Assembly: GCF_003315485.1 (NCBI RefSeq)
Contig: NZ_QNSE01000022.1
Span: 1-46,106 of the forward strand
Source: Marinomonas rhizomae
GTDB taxonomy: Bacteria; Pseudomonadota; Gammaproteobacteria; Pseudomonadales; Marinomonadaceae
Length of the DNA stretch: 46,106 nt
Reading direction: 5' to 3'
Below, one piece after another: positions 18,512-28,720 of this stretch. The stretch's first letter is position 1; the number at the start of each line of letters is the position of its first letter. The position numbers were made by a program, and so were the translations under genes. The notes under the pieces were generated by a model. The model made no database searches and was not told the origin of the DNA. It worked only from the letters and a program-made list of their open reading frames with translations.

Positions 18512-18919
18512 ATGGCGTTAGAACGCACTCTATCTATCATCAAGCCAGATGCTGTTGCTAAAAACGTAATCGGCGAAATCTACACTCGTTTTGAGCGTGC
18601 TGGTTTTAAAATCGTTGAAGCTAAAATGATTCAACTAGACGACGAATTGGCTGGTGGTTTCTACGCTGAGCACAAAGAGCGTCCTTTCTACAAAGATTTG
18701 GTTGCTTTCATGACTTCTGGTCCTGTTGTTGTTTCTGTTCTTGAAGGTGAAGGCGCTGTTCTTCGTCACCGTGAACTGATGGGTGCAACTAACCCTAAAG
18801 AAGCGACTGCTGGTACTTTGCGTGCAGATTACGCAACATCTATCGATGCAAACGCTGTACACGGTTCTGATTCGGTTGAATCTGCAACTCGTGAAATTGC
18901 TTACTTCTTCGGTAAGTAA
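18512..18919 (+). CDS. ndk: Nucleoside diphosphate kinase
   Basis: This 135-residue cytosolic enzyme transfers the gamma phosphate of ATP to nucleoside diphosphates through phosphohistidine H117 in NAVHGSDS, the position seen in E. coli Ndk. The start [15 protein letters not shown] follows a GGAG ribosome site. The protein ends at AYFFGK, about 8 residues earlier than E. coli Ndk (143), so the C-terminal tail is short but the fold is complete. Codon use is strikingly biased to preferred codons, consistent with high expression. Two terminators follow. Confidence 0.97.
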   Translation: MALERTLSIIKPDAVAKNVIGEIYTRFERAGFKIVEAKMIQLDDELAGGFYAEHKERPFYKDLVAFMTSGPVVVSVLEGEGAVLRHRELMGATNPKEATAGTLRADYATSIDANAVHGSDSVESATREIAYFFGK

Positions 18920-18955
18920 TTGACAGCTAGGACCTTTATGTCCGATCTGTTTTGT

Positions 18956-18982
18956 AAAAGCGGGCGTTAGCCCGCTTTTTTT
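18956..18982 (+). terminator. ndk terminator 1
   Basis: AAAAGCGGGC pairs with GCCCGCTTTT around GTTA and runs into seven T residues: a textbook intrinsic terminator 37 bases after ndk. Confidence 0.93.
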
Positions 18983-18991
18983 ACAGAGGCT

Positions 18992-19024
18992 TCTGAAAAG
19001 ACTTTTCTTTTCAGAGGCTTTTTT
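18992..19024 (+). terminator. ndk terminator 2
   Basis: TCTGAAAAG pairs perfectly with CTTTTCAGA around ACTTTT, followed by GGCTTTTTT. It is a back-up terminator directly downstream of the first and separates ndk from the rlmN block. Confidence 0.8.
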
Positions 19025-19065
19025 CGTTTACACTTAATGCTAACTACAGCAAGCGACATTGAATT

Positions 19066-20181
19066 ATGACTGACATCAAAAAAGTAAACCTGTTGGGTTT
19101 ATCTCCTGACAAACTGATTGAGTTCTTTGAATCCATTGGCGAAAAGAAATTTCGCGCAACACAAGTGATCAAATGGATCCATCAAAAGGGGGCGGAAAGC
19201 TTCGAGGAGATGACGGATGTTAGTAAGGCGCTGCGTGCAAAATTAGAACAAATTTGTGAGATTCGAGGGCCTGAGGTCGTGTCGCAAAATATATCTTCTG
19301 ATGGTACACGCAAATGGATTATTCGTACTGAAGGTGGCAAAAACGATTGTGTTGAAACCGTCTTGATTCCTGATGGTGATCGAGCAACGTTATGTGTTTC
19401 TTCACAGGTTGGCTGCTCTTTGGATTGCAGCTTTTGTTCAACCGGTAAACAAGGCTTTAACCGTAATTTAACCCCAGCTGAAATTATTGGACAGGTTTGG
19501 ATTGCGATTAAATCGTTTGGCCCTATGGATCCGAACGGCCCTCGTCGTGTCACCAACGTTGTCATGATGGGGATGGGTGAGCCTTTGATGAATTTCGAGC
19601 CCGTTGTTGATGCCATGATTCTTATGATGCACGACCATGCGTACGGCTTGTCTAAGCGCCGTGTCACCTTGAGCACTTCAGGTGTTGTGCCTAAAATTTA
19701 TGAGTTGGTAAAACGTACGGATGTGTCTTTGGCTATTTCATTGCATGCGCCAAATGATGCGCTACGTAATGAGCTTGTACCAATTAATAAAAAATACCCG
19801 ATTGCTGAGTTAATTGAATCTTGCCAGCACTACTTGGCAAATTTGCCAGATAAGCGTCATATTACGATTGAATATACCTTGATGTTTGGTGTGAATGATA
19901 ATGAAGAACAAGCCTATGAACTGGCTGAGCTTCTTAAGGTGCTTGAGTGTAAAATCAATTTGATTCCCTTTAACCCGTTCCCTCATTCTGGTTATGAGAA
20001 GCCGTCTAATAATCGTACTCGTCGCTTTCAGAGGATTTTGGCAGACGCTGGTTATACTGTGACAGTTCGAACCACACGAGGAGATGATATTGATGCTGCT
20101 TGTGGGCAGTTGGTTGGTGATTTTCACGATAAAACTCGTCGCAGTCAAAAATACATTGAGTTGCGTGAAGTGAATAGTTAA
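19066..20181 (+). CDS. rlmN: Dual-specificity RNA methyltransferase RlmN
   Basis: This 371-residue radical SAM enzyme methylates C2 of A2503 in 23S rRNA and A37 of some tRNAs. The 4Fe-4S/SAM motif is C117-x3-C121-x2-C124 (CSLDCSFC) and the methyl-carrying conserved C-terminal cysteine is C346 ([10 protein letters not shown]). [21 protein letters not shown] is a family signature. It starts the conserved block rlmN-pilF-rodZ-ispG-hisS-yfgM-bamB-der. The ATG at 19066 begins [13 protein letters not shown]. Confidence 0.96.
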   Translation: MTDIKKVNLLGLSPDKLIEFFESIGEKKFRATQVIKWIHQKGAESFEEMTDVSKALRAKLEQICEIRGPEVVSQNISSDGTRKWIIRTEGGKNDCVETVLIPDGDRATLCVSSQVGCSLDCSFCSTGKQGFNRNLTPAEIIGQVWIAIKSFGPMDPNGPRRVTNVVMMGMGEPLMNFEPVVDAMILMMHDHAYGLSKRRVTLSTSGVVPKIYELVKRTDVSLAISLHAPNDALRNELVPINKKYPIAELIESCQHYLANLPDKRHITIEYTLMFGVNDNEEQAYELAELLKVLECKINLIPFNPFPHSGYEKPSNNRTRRFQRILADAGYTVTVRTTRGDDIDAACGQLVGDFHDKTRRSQKYIELREVNS

Positions 20182-20222
20182 GCTTTTTAATTCGCTATTT
20201 TGTATATGACAAGGATGTCAGT

Positions 20223-20948
20223 ATGCGTTTATGGTTATTACCATTTTTATTATGTTGTTTACTTTGTTCTTCTTGCGCTTACCAAATGGTTTCTCCAACC
20301 CCACCTCCTATTTCAGAGTCTAAAAAATTGTCTATTGCCCAAACTCATCTTCTGCTAGGGCAGTGGGGGTTGGCGAAAAAGAAATTAGATCTGGTTGATG
20401 ATGCTTATCAAGGTCGTGATTATTGGCGATTACTTAGTTTGTATTGGCTGAGTGTTGAGGATTATAGCGAAGCGCTTGTGATACATGAAAAAGCTCTACT
20501 GAAGTTTCCTTATGATGGCTTTATATGGAATAACTATGGGGTACTTTTGGGGCTTAGGAATCGCTGGGATGAGGCTTGTAACGCTTTCAAGAAAGCGGAT
20601 GGAAATGGCTTGGTAAAGCGCCAATCAGCGCAAATTAATCTTTCTAGATGCGCTATACGTCAGAATCAAGTAAATTTAGCCGAAATCTACCTAAAACAGG
20701 CAAAAGAAATTGCGGATTTGCCCTTGATTGGTTTGATGACAGAGCTCAATCTTGTTTTAATACGGGGTAGTAATGACAAAGCTCGCTTAATTTTTAATAA
20801 TATCCAGGCTGATAAAGAAATTGCCCGAGATTCGGTGCATTTTGATGAGTACAACTGTCTGTCGCGGCATTTAATTGCACGCGAGACTGACCCTACACTG
20901 TATTCATTTGCGAGTAATTTTACATGCCTGAATGGCTCAAGGTATTGA
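20223..20948 (+). CDS. TPR lipoprotein of the PilF/PilW type
   Basis: This 241-residue protein has a lipoprotein signal (about 1-18, LLCCLLCSSC with C18 the likely lipidated residue). The TPR-like helical repeats include EDYSEALVIHEKALLKFPYDGFIWNNYGVLLGLRNRWDEACNAFKKA. Its place between rlmN and rodZ is that of pilF/pilW, the outer-membrane pilotin needed for PilQ secretin assembly in type IV pili. It is more divergent than typical PilF, so the name rests mainly on TPRs, lipobox and gene order. Confidence 0.75.
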   Translation: MRLWLLPFLLCCLLCSSCAYQMVSPTPPPISESKKLSIAQTHLLLGQWGLAKKKLDLVDDAYQGRDYWRLLSLYWLSVEDYSEALVIHEKALLKFPYDGFIWNNYGVLLGLRNRWDEACNAFKKADGNGLVKRQSAQINLSRCAIRQNQVNLAEIYLKQAKEIADLPLIGLMTELNLVLIRGSNDKARLIFNNIQADKEIARDSVHFDEYNCLSRHLIARETDPTLYSFASNFTCLNGSRY

Positions 20949-20949
20949 C

Positions 20950-21948
20950 ATGACAACTGAACTTCAAACGGATGTTTCTGTAAGTAACACAAATATGGAC
21001 ACCATTAATATTGGTAATCGATTAAAGGCCAAAAGATTAGAGCTAGAGTTTGATGAAAGGTATGTTGCTACTGAGCTAAAAATCCCAATTGATCAGGTGC
21101 GAGCACTTGAAGCCAATAATTTTAAGTACTTCCGATCTGTTACCTTTGCTCGTGGTTTCTTAAAAAGTTATTGCCGACTTTTACAGATAGATCCTTCTGA
21201 AATACTGCGTGCTTTTGATAGCGAGCGAGAGGGCGTTGAATTAACGATCAAGCCTGTCGATAAAGTAAACAAACAAACAAACTTTGGCGACCCCATTGTT
21301 ATATTCATCTCTGTGGTCATTGTTGCGGTTTTAGTTTTTTTGGTTTTTTGGTGGCCTTCTCAGACGAGCCAGCCCCTTGCAGCTAACGATGTTAAGAACG
21401 AAGTGAGTGAGACGGTACCTGCTTCAGAGACAGCTTCTGATGAATCTCTAACGGACACCTCAAGTGAGCCCGCCGCGGCCGTTGCTAACGTGTCCGATTT
21501 AAACTCTAACGTGGAGGAGGCTGTTGATACAAATTCAGATACCACGGATAGTCATTCTAAAGTGTCAACCGATAATGATGTTGTGACTGGCCTATCAGCC
21601 GAAACAATGGCCATTTTGGAAGAGGCTGGTGTCAAGCCTGAAGATGTTGTGAGAGCGACTGCTGAGGTTCCAGCTGAACTTGCGACTGCACCTAAATTGC
21701 CTTCTTATACCAATGAAATTGAAATGACATTTGATGCAGATTGTTGGGCTGAAATTCGTGATTCCTCCGGTAAAATCTTGTTTTCTGGTGTGAAGTCTGC
21801 GAATAGTCAATTGTCGTTAACTGGTAAAGCCCCTTATCGCGTCGTATTAGGTTACGCGAAAGGTGTATCATCTTTGAAATACAAAGGTGAAGAATTCGAT
21901 TTTTCTTCTTTTACACGTAAAGATTTGGCTCGATTTGAGCTCAAGTAG
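20950..21948 (+). CDS. rodZ: Cell-shape protein RodZ (HTH plus DUF4115)
   Basis: This 332-residue bitopic membrane protein links MreB to the elongation machinery. It has an N-terminal cytoplasmic helix-turn-helix (about residues 18-85, [26 protein letters not shown]), one membrane helix (about 111-133), an acidic Ser/Thr/Glu-rich periplasmic linker (135-240) and a C-terminal DUF4115 domain (about 255-325). I prefer the ATG at 20950, which has AAGG upstream and clears the preceding stop; an ATG at 20932 would overlap pilF by 17 bases. Confidence 0.9.
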   Translation: MTTELQTDVSVSNTNMDTINIGNRLKAKRLELEFDERYVATELKIPIDQVRALEANNFKYFRSVTFARGFLKSYCRLLQIDPSEILRAFDSEREGVELTIKPVDKVNKQTNFGDPIVIFISVVIVAVLVFLVFWWPSQTSQPLAANDVKNEVSETVPASETASDESLTDTSSEPAAAVANVSDLNSNVEEAVDTNSDTTDSHSKVSTDNDVVTGLSAETMAILEEAGVKPEDVVRATAEVPAELATAPKLPSYTNEIEMTFDADCWAEIRDSSGKILFSGVKSANSQLSLTGKAPYRVVLGYAKGVSSLKYKGEEFDFSSFTRKDLARFELK

Positions 21949-21956
21949 AGACTCTT

Positions 21957-23069
21957 ATGCATTTTGAATCACCTATTAAACGCCGCCATTCTCGTCAAAT
22001 CATGGTCGGGGATGTGCCGGTTGGCGGTGGTGCGCCAATTAGTGTTCAGAGTATGACGAACACAGAAACTTGTGATATTGATGCAACAGTGGCTCAGATT
22101 CGAGCTATTGCTGAAGCTGGTGCCGATATTGTTCGTGTTTCAATTCCATCTATGGATGCGGCTGAAGCGTTCAAGAAAATACGTGAGGAAGTTTCTATAC
22201 CATTAGTTGCTGATATTCATTTCGATTACAAAATTGCTTTGAAAGTGGCTGAATACGGTGTGGATTGTCTACGAATTAATCCGGGGAATATTGGTAACAA
22301 AGACCGTGTTCGTGCTGTTGTAGACTGCGCCCGTGATAAAAACATACCTATTCGTATTGGTGTTAATGCAGGATCTTTAGAAAAAGATTTGCAAAAAAAG
22401 TATGGTGAGCCGACGCCTGACGCGTTGGTGGAGTCTGCTTTCCGTCAAATTCAATATTTTGATGAGTTGGATTTTCATGAGTACAAGTTGAGCCTTAAGG
22501 CGTCTGATATTTTTATGACGGTTGAGGCCTATCGAAAAATTGCCAGTCAAATAGATAACCCTCTGCATTTAGGCATAACTGAAGCGGGTGGTTTGCGCTC
22601 TGGTACTGTGAAATCTTCTATCGGGCTTGGTTTGCTTTTGATGGATGGTATTGGTGATACGCTTCGCGTTTCATTAGCCGCCGATCCAGTGCAGGAAGTT
22701 AAAGTCGGTTGGGATATGTTGCGTAGCTTAAAATTGCGCAATCGTGGGATTAATTTTATTGCCTGCCCAAGCTGCTCACGTCAGAACTTTGATGTCATTA
22801 AAACGATGAACCAGTTAGAAGAGCGTCTTGATGATATTACCATTCCAATGGATGTTGCTGTTATAGGTTGCGTGGTGAATGGGCCTGGTGAAGCAAAAGA
22901 AGCGGACATTGGTCTTGCTGGCGGTTCGCCGAATAACTTGATTTACCAAGATGGCAAGCCGAACAGTAAAACTAAAAATGATGCGCTTGTAGATGACTTA
23001 GAAAAAATGATTCGTAAAAAGGCTCTCCTTAAAGAGCAAGAATTGGCCAATATCATTGTAAAAAATTAA
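21957..23069 (+). CDS. ispG: 4-hydroxy-3-methylbut-2-enyl-diphosphate synthase IspG
   Basis: This 370-residue 4Fe-4S enzyme of the MEP isoprenoid pathway converts methylerythritol cyclodiphosphate to HMBPP. The N-terminal TIM barrel includes [20 protein letters not shown]. The cluster ligands C270 and C273 (CPSC) and C305 (GCVVNGPGE) match E. coli numbering exactly. It lies 8 bases after rodZ and 9 bases before hisS, so it is part of one operon. Confidence 0.97.
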   Translation: MHFESPIKRRHSRQIMVGDVPVGGGAPISVQSMTNTETCDIDATVAQIRAIAEAGADIVRVSIPSMDAAEAFKKIREEVSIPLVADIHFDYKIALKVAEYGVDCLRINPGNIGNKDRVRAVVDCARDKNIPIRIGVNAGSLEKDLQKKYGEPTPDALVESAFRQIQYFDELDFHEYKLSLKASDIFMTVEAYRKIASQIDNPLHLGITEAGGLRSGTVKSSIGLGLLLMDGIGDTLRVSLAADPVQEVKVGWDMLRSLKLRNRGINFIACPSCSRQNFDVIKTMNQLEERLDDITIPMDVAVIGCVVNGPGEAKEADIGLAGGSPNNLIYQDGKPNSKTKNDALVDDLEKMIRKKALLKEQELANIIVKN

Positions 23070-23078
23070 GGATCCATT

Positions 23079-24353
23079 GTGGCTCGTAAAATTCAAGCGA
23101 TTAGGGGAATGAATGACATTCTGCCTGATCAATCCTCTGTTTGGTTATATCTAGAAAAAACAGTGGCCGATGTTGTTAAGTCTTATGGGTATCAGCAAAT
23201 TCGTTTTCCAATTGTAGAAAATACGGATTTGTTTAAACGCGGTGTTGGTGAGACAACAGATATTGTAGAAAAAGAAATGTATACCTTTAATGATCGTAAC
23301 GGTGAGTCTTTGACTTTACGTCCTGAAGGTACAGCAAGTTGTGTTCGTGCTGCGGATCAGGCTGGATTGTTATTTAATCAAACTCAACGTTTATGGTACA
23401 CCGGTCCAATGTTCCGTTATGAGCGTCCTCAAAAAGGCCGTTATCGCCAATTCCATCAAATCGGTGTTGAATCCTTTGGTATGAGTTCTGCCGATATTGA
23501 TGCTGAGCTGATTATTCTATCTGCTCGCTTATGGCAAAAACTGGGATTATTAGAACATGTTGAGTTGCAGCTAAATACTATTGGTCTTGCTTCAGAGCGA
23601 GAAACCTATAAAGCCGCTTTAGTCGATTATTTGACCCAATTTAAAGATCAATTGGATGAAGATAGTCAGCGTCGATTAGGGACAAACCCTCTAAGGATTT
23701 TGGATTCTAAAGATGAATCGACTCAAGCGGTACTGAAAGATGCTCCCAACCTAGAAGACTTTATTGGTGAAGAATCTCAAGCAGATTTTGATTTTTTACA
23801 GGCTATTTTAAAAGCGAATGGTATTCCGTTTGTTATTAATCGTCGTTTAGTACGAGGTTTAGATTATTACGGTAAGACAGTGTTTGAATGGGTGACAACG
23901 CATTTAGGCTCTCAGGCTACGGTCTGTGCTGGCGGTCGTTATGATGGTTTGGTTGAGCAGTTGGGTGGAAAGTCTACTCCTGCTGTAGGCTTTGCTATGG
24001 GGATCGAGCGTTTAGTGTTGTTGCTTGAAACATTAAGTTTGATTCCGGTTGAAGCAAAATTTTCAACGGATGTGTTTGTTATCAGCATGGGGGATGATGC
24101 TGGGCTTGCTTCTTTTGTTTTAGCTGAGCGATTGCGTGAAGAAAATGCTCATCTTGTTGTGTTGCGTCACTGTGGCGGTGGTAACTTTAAAAATCAAATG
24201 AAAAAAGCCGATCGTTCAGAGGCTCGTTTTACGATTATTTTAGGACAAGATGAGGTTGATCAAGGCGTTTGTCAGATAAAAGACATGTCAACAGGTGAGC
24301 AAGAGACTCGCCCAATTGATGATGTTGCTGCCTACATTAATACTAAGTTGTAA
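23079..24353 (+). CDS. hisS: Histidyl-tRNA synthetase
   Basis: This 424-residue class II aminoacyl-tRNA synthetase charges tRNA-His. Visible signatures are the N-terminal [13 protein letters not shown], motif 2 ([13 protein letters not shown] and [20 protein letters not shown]), the histidine-specific [16 protein letters not shown] and motif 3 ([14 protein letters not shown]). The C-terminal anticodon-binding domain is from about 328. The start is a GTG at 23079 behind AAGGA. It is co-transcribed with ispG and yfgM. Confidence 0.97.
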   Translation: MARKIQAIRGMNDILPDQSSVWLYLEKTVADVVKSYGYQQIRFPIVENTDLFKRGVGETTDIVEKEMYTFNDRNGESLTLRPEGTASCVRAADQAGLLFNQTQRLWYTGPMFRYERPQKGRYRQFHQIGVESFGMSSADIDAELIILSARLWQKLGLLEHVELQLNTIGLASERETYKAALVDYLTQFKDQLDEDSQRRLGTNPLRILDSKDESTQAVLKDAPNLEDFIGEESQADFDFLQAILKANGIPFVINRRLVRGLDYYGKTVFEWVTTHLGSQATVCAGGRYDGLVEQLGGKSTPAVGFAMGIERLVLLLETLSLIPVEAKFSTDVFVISMGDDAGLASFVLAERLREENAHLVVLRHCGGGNFKNQMKKADRSEARFTIILGQDEVDQGVCQIKDMSTGEQETRPIDDVAAYINTKL

Positions 24354-24418
24354 TTTGATTTAATGGAGTGCTGTCATGTTAATGTTTTTTTGGCAGCGCC
24401 TTGCATGAGGAAGAAAAA

Positions 24419-25060
24419 GTGTCTGAATTGAAGACTGAAGAAGAACAAATCGAAGCGTTTAAATCTTGGTGGAAAAAGAACGGCATGATGTTGGTTATTG
24501 CCATTGCTGTTGCTGTTGGTGGTTATTTCGGCTGGCAGGCATGGAAAACAAATCAAGCCAATTACACTAGTGAAGCTTCTGCATTATATCAAAATTTGGT
24601 TCAAGCCTCTGCTGATTTGAGTGATGAGAATAATCAAAAAACGGTGACTTTTATCGCTAAGCAACTTGCGGATGATTATGGTGATACGGGTTATGCCATG
24701 TTTGGTCAGCTGTTTTTAGCTCGAGTGGACGCTGAAAATGGTAAATACGATGAGGCTATTAAAGCACTAGACGATGCTATTACTAAAACACAGGATGTGT
24801 CTTTTATCGCTGTTGCTGATTTACGTGCAGCACGGCTAATGCTTCAGAAGAAAGATTATACTGGTGCCATGGCACGAGCTGAAAAAGTATCGGAAGAAGA
24901 GTTTACAGCTCAGAAGCAAGAGCTAATGGGTGATATTTTAATTGCTCAAGGCAAGCGTGATGATGCGCGTATCGCTTATCAAAAGGCGAATGAGTCATTG
25001 GGCGTGGGGGTAAATCACCCATTGCTTGATATAAAGCTTAAAGATTTGGTAAAAGGCTAA
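24419..25060 (+). CDS. yfgM: YfgM-type SecYEG-associated TPR protein
   Basis: This 213-residue protein has a cytoplasmic N-terminus, one membrane helix (about 25-43, MMLVIAIAVAVGGYFGWQAW) and a periplasmic TPR-like domain. YfgM works beside the Sec translocon and periplasmic chaperones. The start is set to GTG 24419 because GAGG lies 8 bases upstream and homology begins MSELKTEEEQIEAFKSWW; a TTG at 24401 is less likely. Gene order hisS-yfgM-bamB-der supports it. Confidence 0.9.
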   Translation: MSELKTEEEQIEAFKSWWKKNGMMLVIAIAVAVGGYFGWQAWKTNQANYTSEASALYQNLVQASADLSDENNQKTVTFIAKQLADDYGDTGYAMFGQLFLARVDAENGKYDEAIKALDDAITKTQDVSFIAVADLRAARLMLQKKDYTGAMARAEKVSEEEFTAQKQELMGDILIAQGKRDDARIAYQKANESLGVGVNHPLLDIKLKDLVKG

Positions 25061-25062
25061 TT

Positions 25063-26196
25063 ATGAGCAAGTCTCTTTTTTTCGTTGTTGTATTTGCGGC
25101 TTTGATTGTCCAAGGGTGCTCTAATTCTCGCCCTGCTTTACCAGACCTTCCTTCTATAGAAGGTAAGGTTGATATAAAAACATCATGGCGAACCGGGGTT
25201 GATGGTAATTTTGGTGAATCTAGTGAACGTTTTAATCTTGTTGCAGAAAATGGTTCCTTGTTCTTTGTGACAGATGAGGGAACGGTTTACGAGCTTGCAC
25301 AAAATAATGGTGACAAGAAAGATTCTTTCTCTACTAAATACAAGCCAAGCTCTGGCGTGATGCGACATGGCGATGTTTTGTATTTTGGGACATACAACGC
25401 GCAGCTGGTTGCTGTTTCTTTAGCCAGTAAATCTATCTTGTGGGAGAAATCACTAAGCTCAGAAGTATTGTCGGAAGCGTCTTATGCCGCAGGCAAATTA
25501 GCCATTCAAACGGCGGATGGTTGGTTGAGTGTTGTTGATGCTGAAACGGGAGATATGCTATGGCGTGCAAAAGAAGATTTGCCATCTCTAACGGTACGTG
25601 GTACAAGCGCACCCATGATTGCAGACGGTAAAGTTATTGCAGGTTTTGCTAGTGGAAAATTGAAAGCTTATTCGTTGCAGGGTGGTGATTTACTTTGGTC
25701 CTATGATGTAGGTAAGCCAGAGGGGCGCTATGAAATTGAACGCTTAAGCGATATAGATGGCCGTTTAGTGGTGAAAGATGGTGTGGTTTATTCTGTTGCT
25801 TACAATGGTACGCTTGCCGCACTTTCAATTGAAAATGGTCGACCTCTGTGGCAGCGTAGCATTCCAAGTTCTGTGGGTGTTGCGGTAAGAGGAGAGCTTC
25901 TTGTTGCTGTCGACATGACCAGTAAGGTCATTGCACTGAATGCTAAAAATGGCACTGAAATTTGGGAAAATAAAGAACTTATAGACCGAGATTTGATTAC
26001 GCCAGAATTTTTCCGTGATTATGTCGCTGTGATGGATCGTGGTGGTTACGTGCATTTGCTTGATCTAACAACGGGCGAAGTTGCCGCCCATAAGGTAGCT
26101 GATAATAGCCTTGCTCCTGGCAGTCGTATGGTAGCAAATGATAAACAATTGTTTATTCTTACGCCGGACTCTAACGTGACGGCATTGAGCTATTGA
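25063..26196 (+). CDS. bamB: Outer membrane protein assembly factor BamB
   Basis: This 377-residue lipoprotein has a signal peptide 1-18 ending in a VQGC lipobox (C19). It is followed by an eight-bladed beta propeller of PQQ/WD-like repeats, seen as recurring G-x-L-W-x segments (for example SKSILWEKSL, TGDMLWRAKE, GGDLLWSYDV, GRPLWQRSI, GTEIWENK). It is a subunit of the Bam complex that folds outer-membrane beta barrels. It begins 3 bases after the yfgM stop, so translation is probably coupled. Confidence 0.95.
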   Translation: MSKSLFFVVVFAALIVQGCSNSRPALPDLPSIEGKVDIKTSWRTGVDGNFGESSERFNLVAENGSLFFVTDEGTVYELAQNNGDKKDSFSTKYKPSSGVMRHGDVLYFGTYNAQLVAVSLASKSILWEKSLSSEVLSEASYAAGKLAIQTADGWLSVVDAETGDMLWRAKEDLPSLTVRGTSAPMIADGKVIAGFASGKLKAYSLQGGDLLWSYDVGKPEGRYEIERLSDIDGRLVVKDGVVYSVAYNGTLAALSIENGRPLWQRSIPSSVGVAVRGELLVAVDMTSKVIALNAKNGTEIWENKELIDRDLITPEFFRDYVAVMDRGGYVHLLDLTTGEVAAHKVADNSLAPGSRMVANDKQLFILTPDSNVTALSY

Positions 26197-26226
26197 GATC
26201 GATTTCTTTTTAGCGATTTTTAAAGA

Positions 26227-26257
26227 GGCTGCCATCCTTTTAATGGGGATGGTGGCC
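26227..26257 (+). promoter_or_regulatory. Hairpin between bamB and der
   Basis: GGCTGCCATCC pairs with GGATGGTGGCC (two G-U pairs), followed by ACTTTGTATTTTT. The T tract is interrupted, so it is a weak terminator or attenuator that may lower der relative to the upstream genes. Confidence 0.5.
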
Positions 26258-26282
26258 ACTTTGTATTTTTATAGGTAAAAAA

Positions 26283-27620
26283 ATGATTCCAGTTATTGCA
26301 TTGGTAGGTAGACCCAATGTTGGCAAATCAACTCTCTTCAATCAATTGACGAGATCCCGTGATGCTTTAGTTGCCGATTACCCAGGGCTAACTCGTGACC
26401 GTAAATACGGTGACGGTAAGCTTGGTGAGCATGAATTTATCGTTATTGATACTGGTGGTATCAGTGGTGATGAGCAAGGTATTGATGAAAGAATGGCGCG
26501 CCAGTCTTTGTTGGCGATAGAAGAGGCAGACGCTGTTTTGTTTCTTGTTGATGGGCGCCATGGTTTGAATCCAGCGGACGAGATGATTGCTAATCATTTA
26601 CGTCGTTCCAATAAGCCAGTTTCTCTTGTGGTGAATAAGACCGATGGTATCAATGAAGATATCGCGTTGGCGGATTTTTATTCTTTAGGTATGGGTGAGC
26701 TACATCCTATCGCCGCTTCTCACGGTAAAGGCGTGCATATCCTGATTGATAAGGTGATGCTGCCTTATGCAGAACGTGTTGAGGAGGCTAAGAATCAAAT
26801 TAGCTTGGAGTCACGTGGTATTCGCATTGGTGTAGTAGGCCGACCAAACGTAGGTAAATCTACATTGGTAAACCGTATGTTAGGTGAAGATCGTGTTGTT
26901 GTGTATGACATGCCTGGTACTACGCGTGACAGTGTTTATATTCCTTATGTACGCCATGATAAAGAATATACGCTTATTGATACTGCTGGGGTTCGTCGTC
27001 GAAAACATGTAAAGGAAGCGGTAGAGAAATTTTCTATTGTTAAGACATTGCAGGCTATCCAAGACGCTAACGTGGTTATTGTTGTCATTGACTCACATGA
27101 AGACTTGGTAGAACAAGATCTTCATATGATTGGTTATGTGTTAGATGCTGGTCGTGGTGTGGTTCTTGCCATTAATAAATGGGATGGCCTTAAAAAAGAC
27201 GATCGTGAACATATCAAGAGTGAAGTTGAGCGACGCTTGGGATTTGTTCCCTATGCGAAGGTTCATTATATTTCAGCTCTGCACGGTACAGGCGTCGGTG
27301 ATTTGTACGATACTATTGAAAGTACTTACGAGTCTTGTTATGCAAAATGGTCAACAAACCGTTTGACAAGAATTCTTGAAGATTCTGTTGCGGAGCATCA
27401 GCCTCCAATGGTGAATAGTCGTCGAATAAAACTTCGATATGCTCACCAAGGTGGATCTAATCCTCCGCGTATTGTTGTGCATGGAAATCAAACGAGTGCT
27501 TTACCTGGCAGTTACAAGCGCTATTTGGAAAATAAATTTAGAACGGTGTTGAATATAACCGGAACCCCGATTATTTTTGAATTTAAATCCTCCGAAAACC
27601 CCTTTGCTCCGAAGAAATAA
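26283..27620 (+). CDS. der: Ribosome biogenesis GTPase Der (EngA)
   Basis: This 445-residue essential GTPase for 50S subunit maturation has two GTPase domains in tandem, each with a [10 protein letters not shown] loop (about 9-17 and 186-194), DTGG or DTAG switch motifs and NKTD/NKWD specificity motifs. A C-terminal KH-like domain follows (about 355-445). E. coli Der is 490 residues; the difference is mainly the shorter linker between G domains. A strong terminator follows. Confidence 0.97.
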   Translation: MIPVIALVGRPNVGKSTLFNQLTRSRDALVADYPGLTRDRKYGDGKLGEHEFIVIDTGGISGDEQGIDERMARQSLLAIEEADAVLFLVDGRHGLNPADEMIANHLRRSNKPVSLVVNKTDGINEDIALADFYSLGMGELHPIAASHGKGVHILIDKVMLPYAERVEEAKNQISLESRGIRIGVVGRPNVGKSTLVNRMLGEDRVVVYDMPGTTRDSVYIPYVRHDKEYTLIDTAGVRRRKHVKEAVEKFSIVKTLQAIQDANVVIVVIDSHEDLVEQDLHMIGYVLDAGRGVVLAINKWDGLKKDDREHIKSEVERRLGFVPYAKVHYISALHGTGVGDLYDTIESTYESCYAKWSTNRLTRILEDSVAEHQPPMVNSRRIKLRYAHQGGSNPPRIVVHGNQTSALPGSYKRYLENKFRTVLNITGTPIIFEFKSSENPFAPKK

Positions 27621-27645
27621 TCGTTATTTCTGTAAGGTAACTTAA

Positions 27646-27692
27646 GAATCTCTGAGCACCCTTGTTAGATAAGGGGGCTTGGAGATTTTTTT
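27646..27692 (+). terminator. Terminator after der
   Basis: A long interrupted stem (AATCTC with GAGATT at the base, CCCTT with AAGGG near the loop) ends in seven T residues. It ends the rlmN-to-der block. Confidence 0.82.
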
Positions 27693-27814
27693 ATGCAAAA
27701 TGCATGAAATCTCTTCCTAAATTTAAGGTTATTCACTATTCTCGCGCCAATGGTCTTAATTTTTTATAAGCATCGTTTGTACGTTCGCTTTCTTTTTTTG
27801 TTCAAAGGACATCT

Positions 27815-28720
27815 ATGAAAATCGCAATTCTTTCTCGTAATCCACGACTTTATTCTACTCGTCGATTGGTTGAAGCTGGTGAACTGCTTGGGCATGAAGT
27901 AGATGTAATTGATACGATGCATTGTTATATGGACATTACAAGTAGCAATCCTTCTGTTCGTTACGACGGTAAACCTCTACCTAAATACGATGCGGTTATT
28001 CCAAGAATTGGGGCATCGGTTACTTTTTATGGTACTGCTGTGGTCCGACAGTTTGAAATGATGGGTACTTACAGCATTAACGAATCGGTGGCGATCAGTC
28101 GTTCACGCGATAAGTTAAGATCGTTGCAGCTCATGTCTCGTAAGGGATTGGGGTTGCCCAAAACTGGTTTTGCACATCATCCCGATAAGATAGGCGATTT
28201 GCTGAAAAACGTTGGTGGTGCGCCGGTAGTAATTAAGCTTCTGGAAGGTACGCAAGGTATTGGTGTTGTTTTAGCCGAATCCAACAAGACAGCAGAGTCC
28301 ATTATCGAAGCCTTTATGGGATTAAAAGCTAATATCTTAGTGCAAGAATATATCAAAGAAGCAGGCGGAGCTGATATTCGTTGTTTGGTTGTAGGTGATA
28401 AAGTTATTGCTGCAATGAAAAGGCAAGGTGCTGAAGGTGAGTTTCGTTCAAATCTACACCGTGGCGGAACCGCCTCTTTAGTGAAGCTGTCGCCAGAAGA
28501 AAGGCGAACTGCGGTAGAAGCCGCAAAAGTAATGGGCTTGAATATGTGTGGCGTGGATATTCTCAGATCCAATAATGGCCCTCTTATTATGGAGGTAAAC
28601 TCTTCTCCAGGATTGGAAGGTATCGAATCGGCAACGGGTAAAGACGTTGCTTCTATGATCATTAAGCACATTGAAAAAACAGCCTTATTAAGTAGTACAA
28701 AAACAAAAGGAAAAGGTTAA
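27815..28720 (+). CDS. rimK: RimK-type alpha-L-glutamate ligase
   Basis: This 301-residue ATP-grasp ligase is in the RimK family, which adds glutamates to the C-terminus of ribosomal protein S6 and can make poly-glutamate. Signatures include the N-terminal [18 protein letters not shown] and the ATP-grasp core ([48 protein letters not shown] and the metal-binding [12 protein letters not shown]). Length matches E. coli RimK (300). Its stop overlaps the ATG of a zinc hydrolase by one base (TAATG), pointing to coupled translation and related function. Confidence 0.94.
   Translation: MKIAILSRNPRLYSTRRLVEAGELLGHEVDVIDTMHCYMDITSSNPSVRYDGKPLPKYDAVIPRIGASVTFYGTAVVRQFEMMGTYSINESVAISRSRDKLRSLQLMSRKGLGLPKTGFAHHPDKIGDLLKNVGGAPVVIKLLEGTQGIGVVLAESNKTAESIIEAFMGLKANILVQEYIKEAGGADIRCLVVGDKVIAAMKRQGAEGEFRSNLHRGGTASLVKLSPEERRTAVEAAKVMGLNMCGVDILRSNNGPLIMEVNSSPGLEGIESATGKDVASMIIKHIEKTALLSSTKTKGKG

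Noticed and set aside
19182..19676. 164-codon minus-strand ORF inside rlmN
   Set aside because: It is fully antisense to a well-supported gene and its composition is that of a complementary-frame artefact.
28177..28671. 164-codon minus-strand ORF inside rimK
   Set aside because: It is antisense to the ATP-grasp core, with no independent coding signals.
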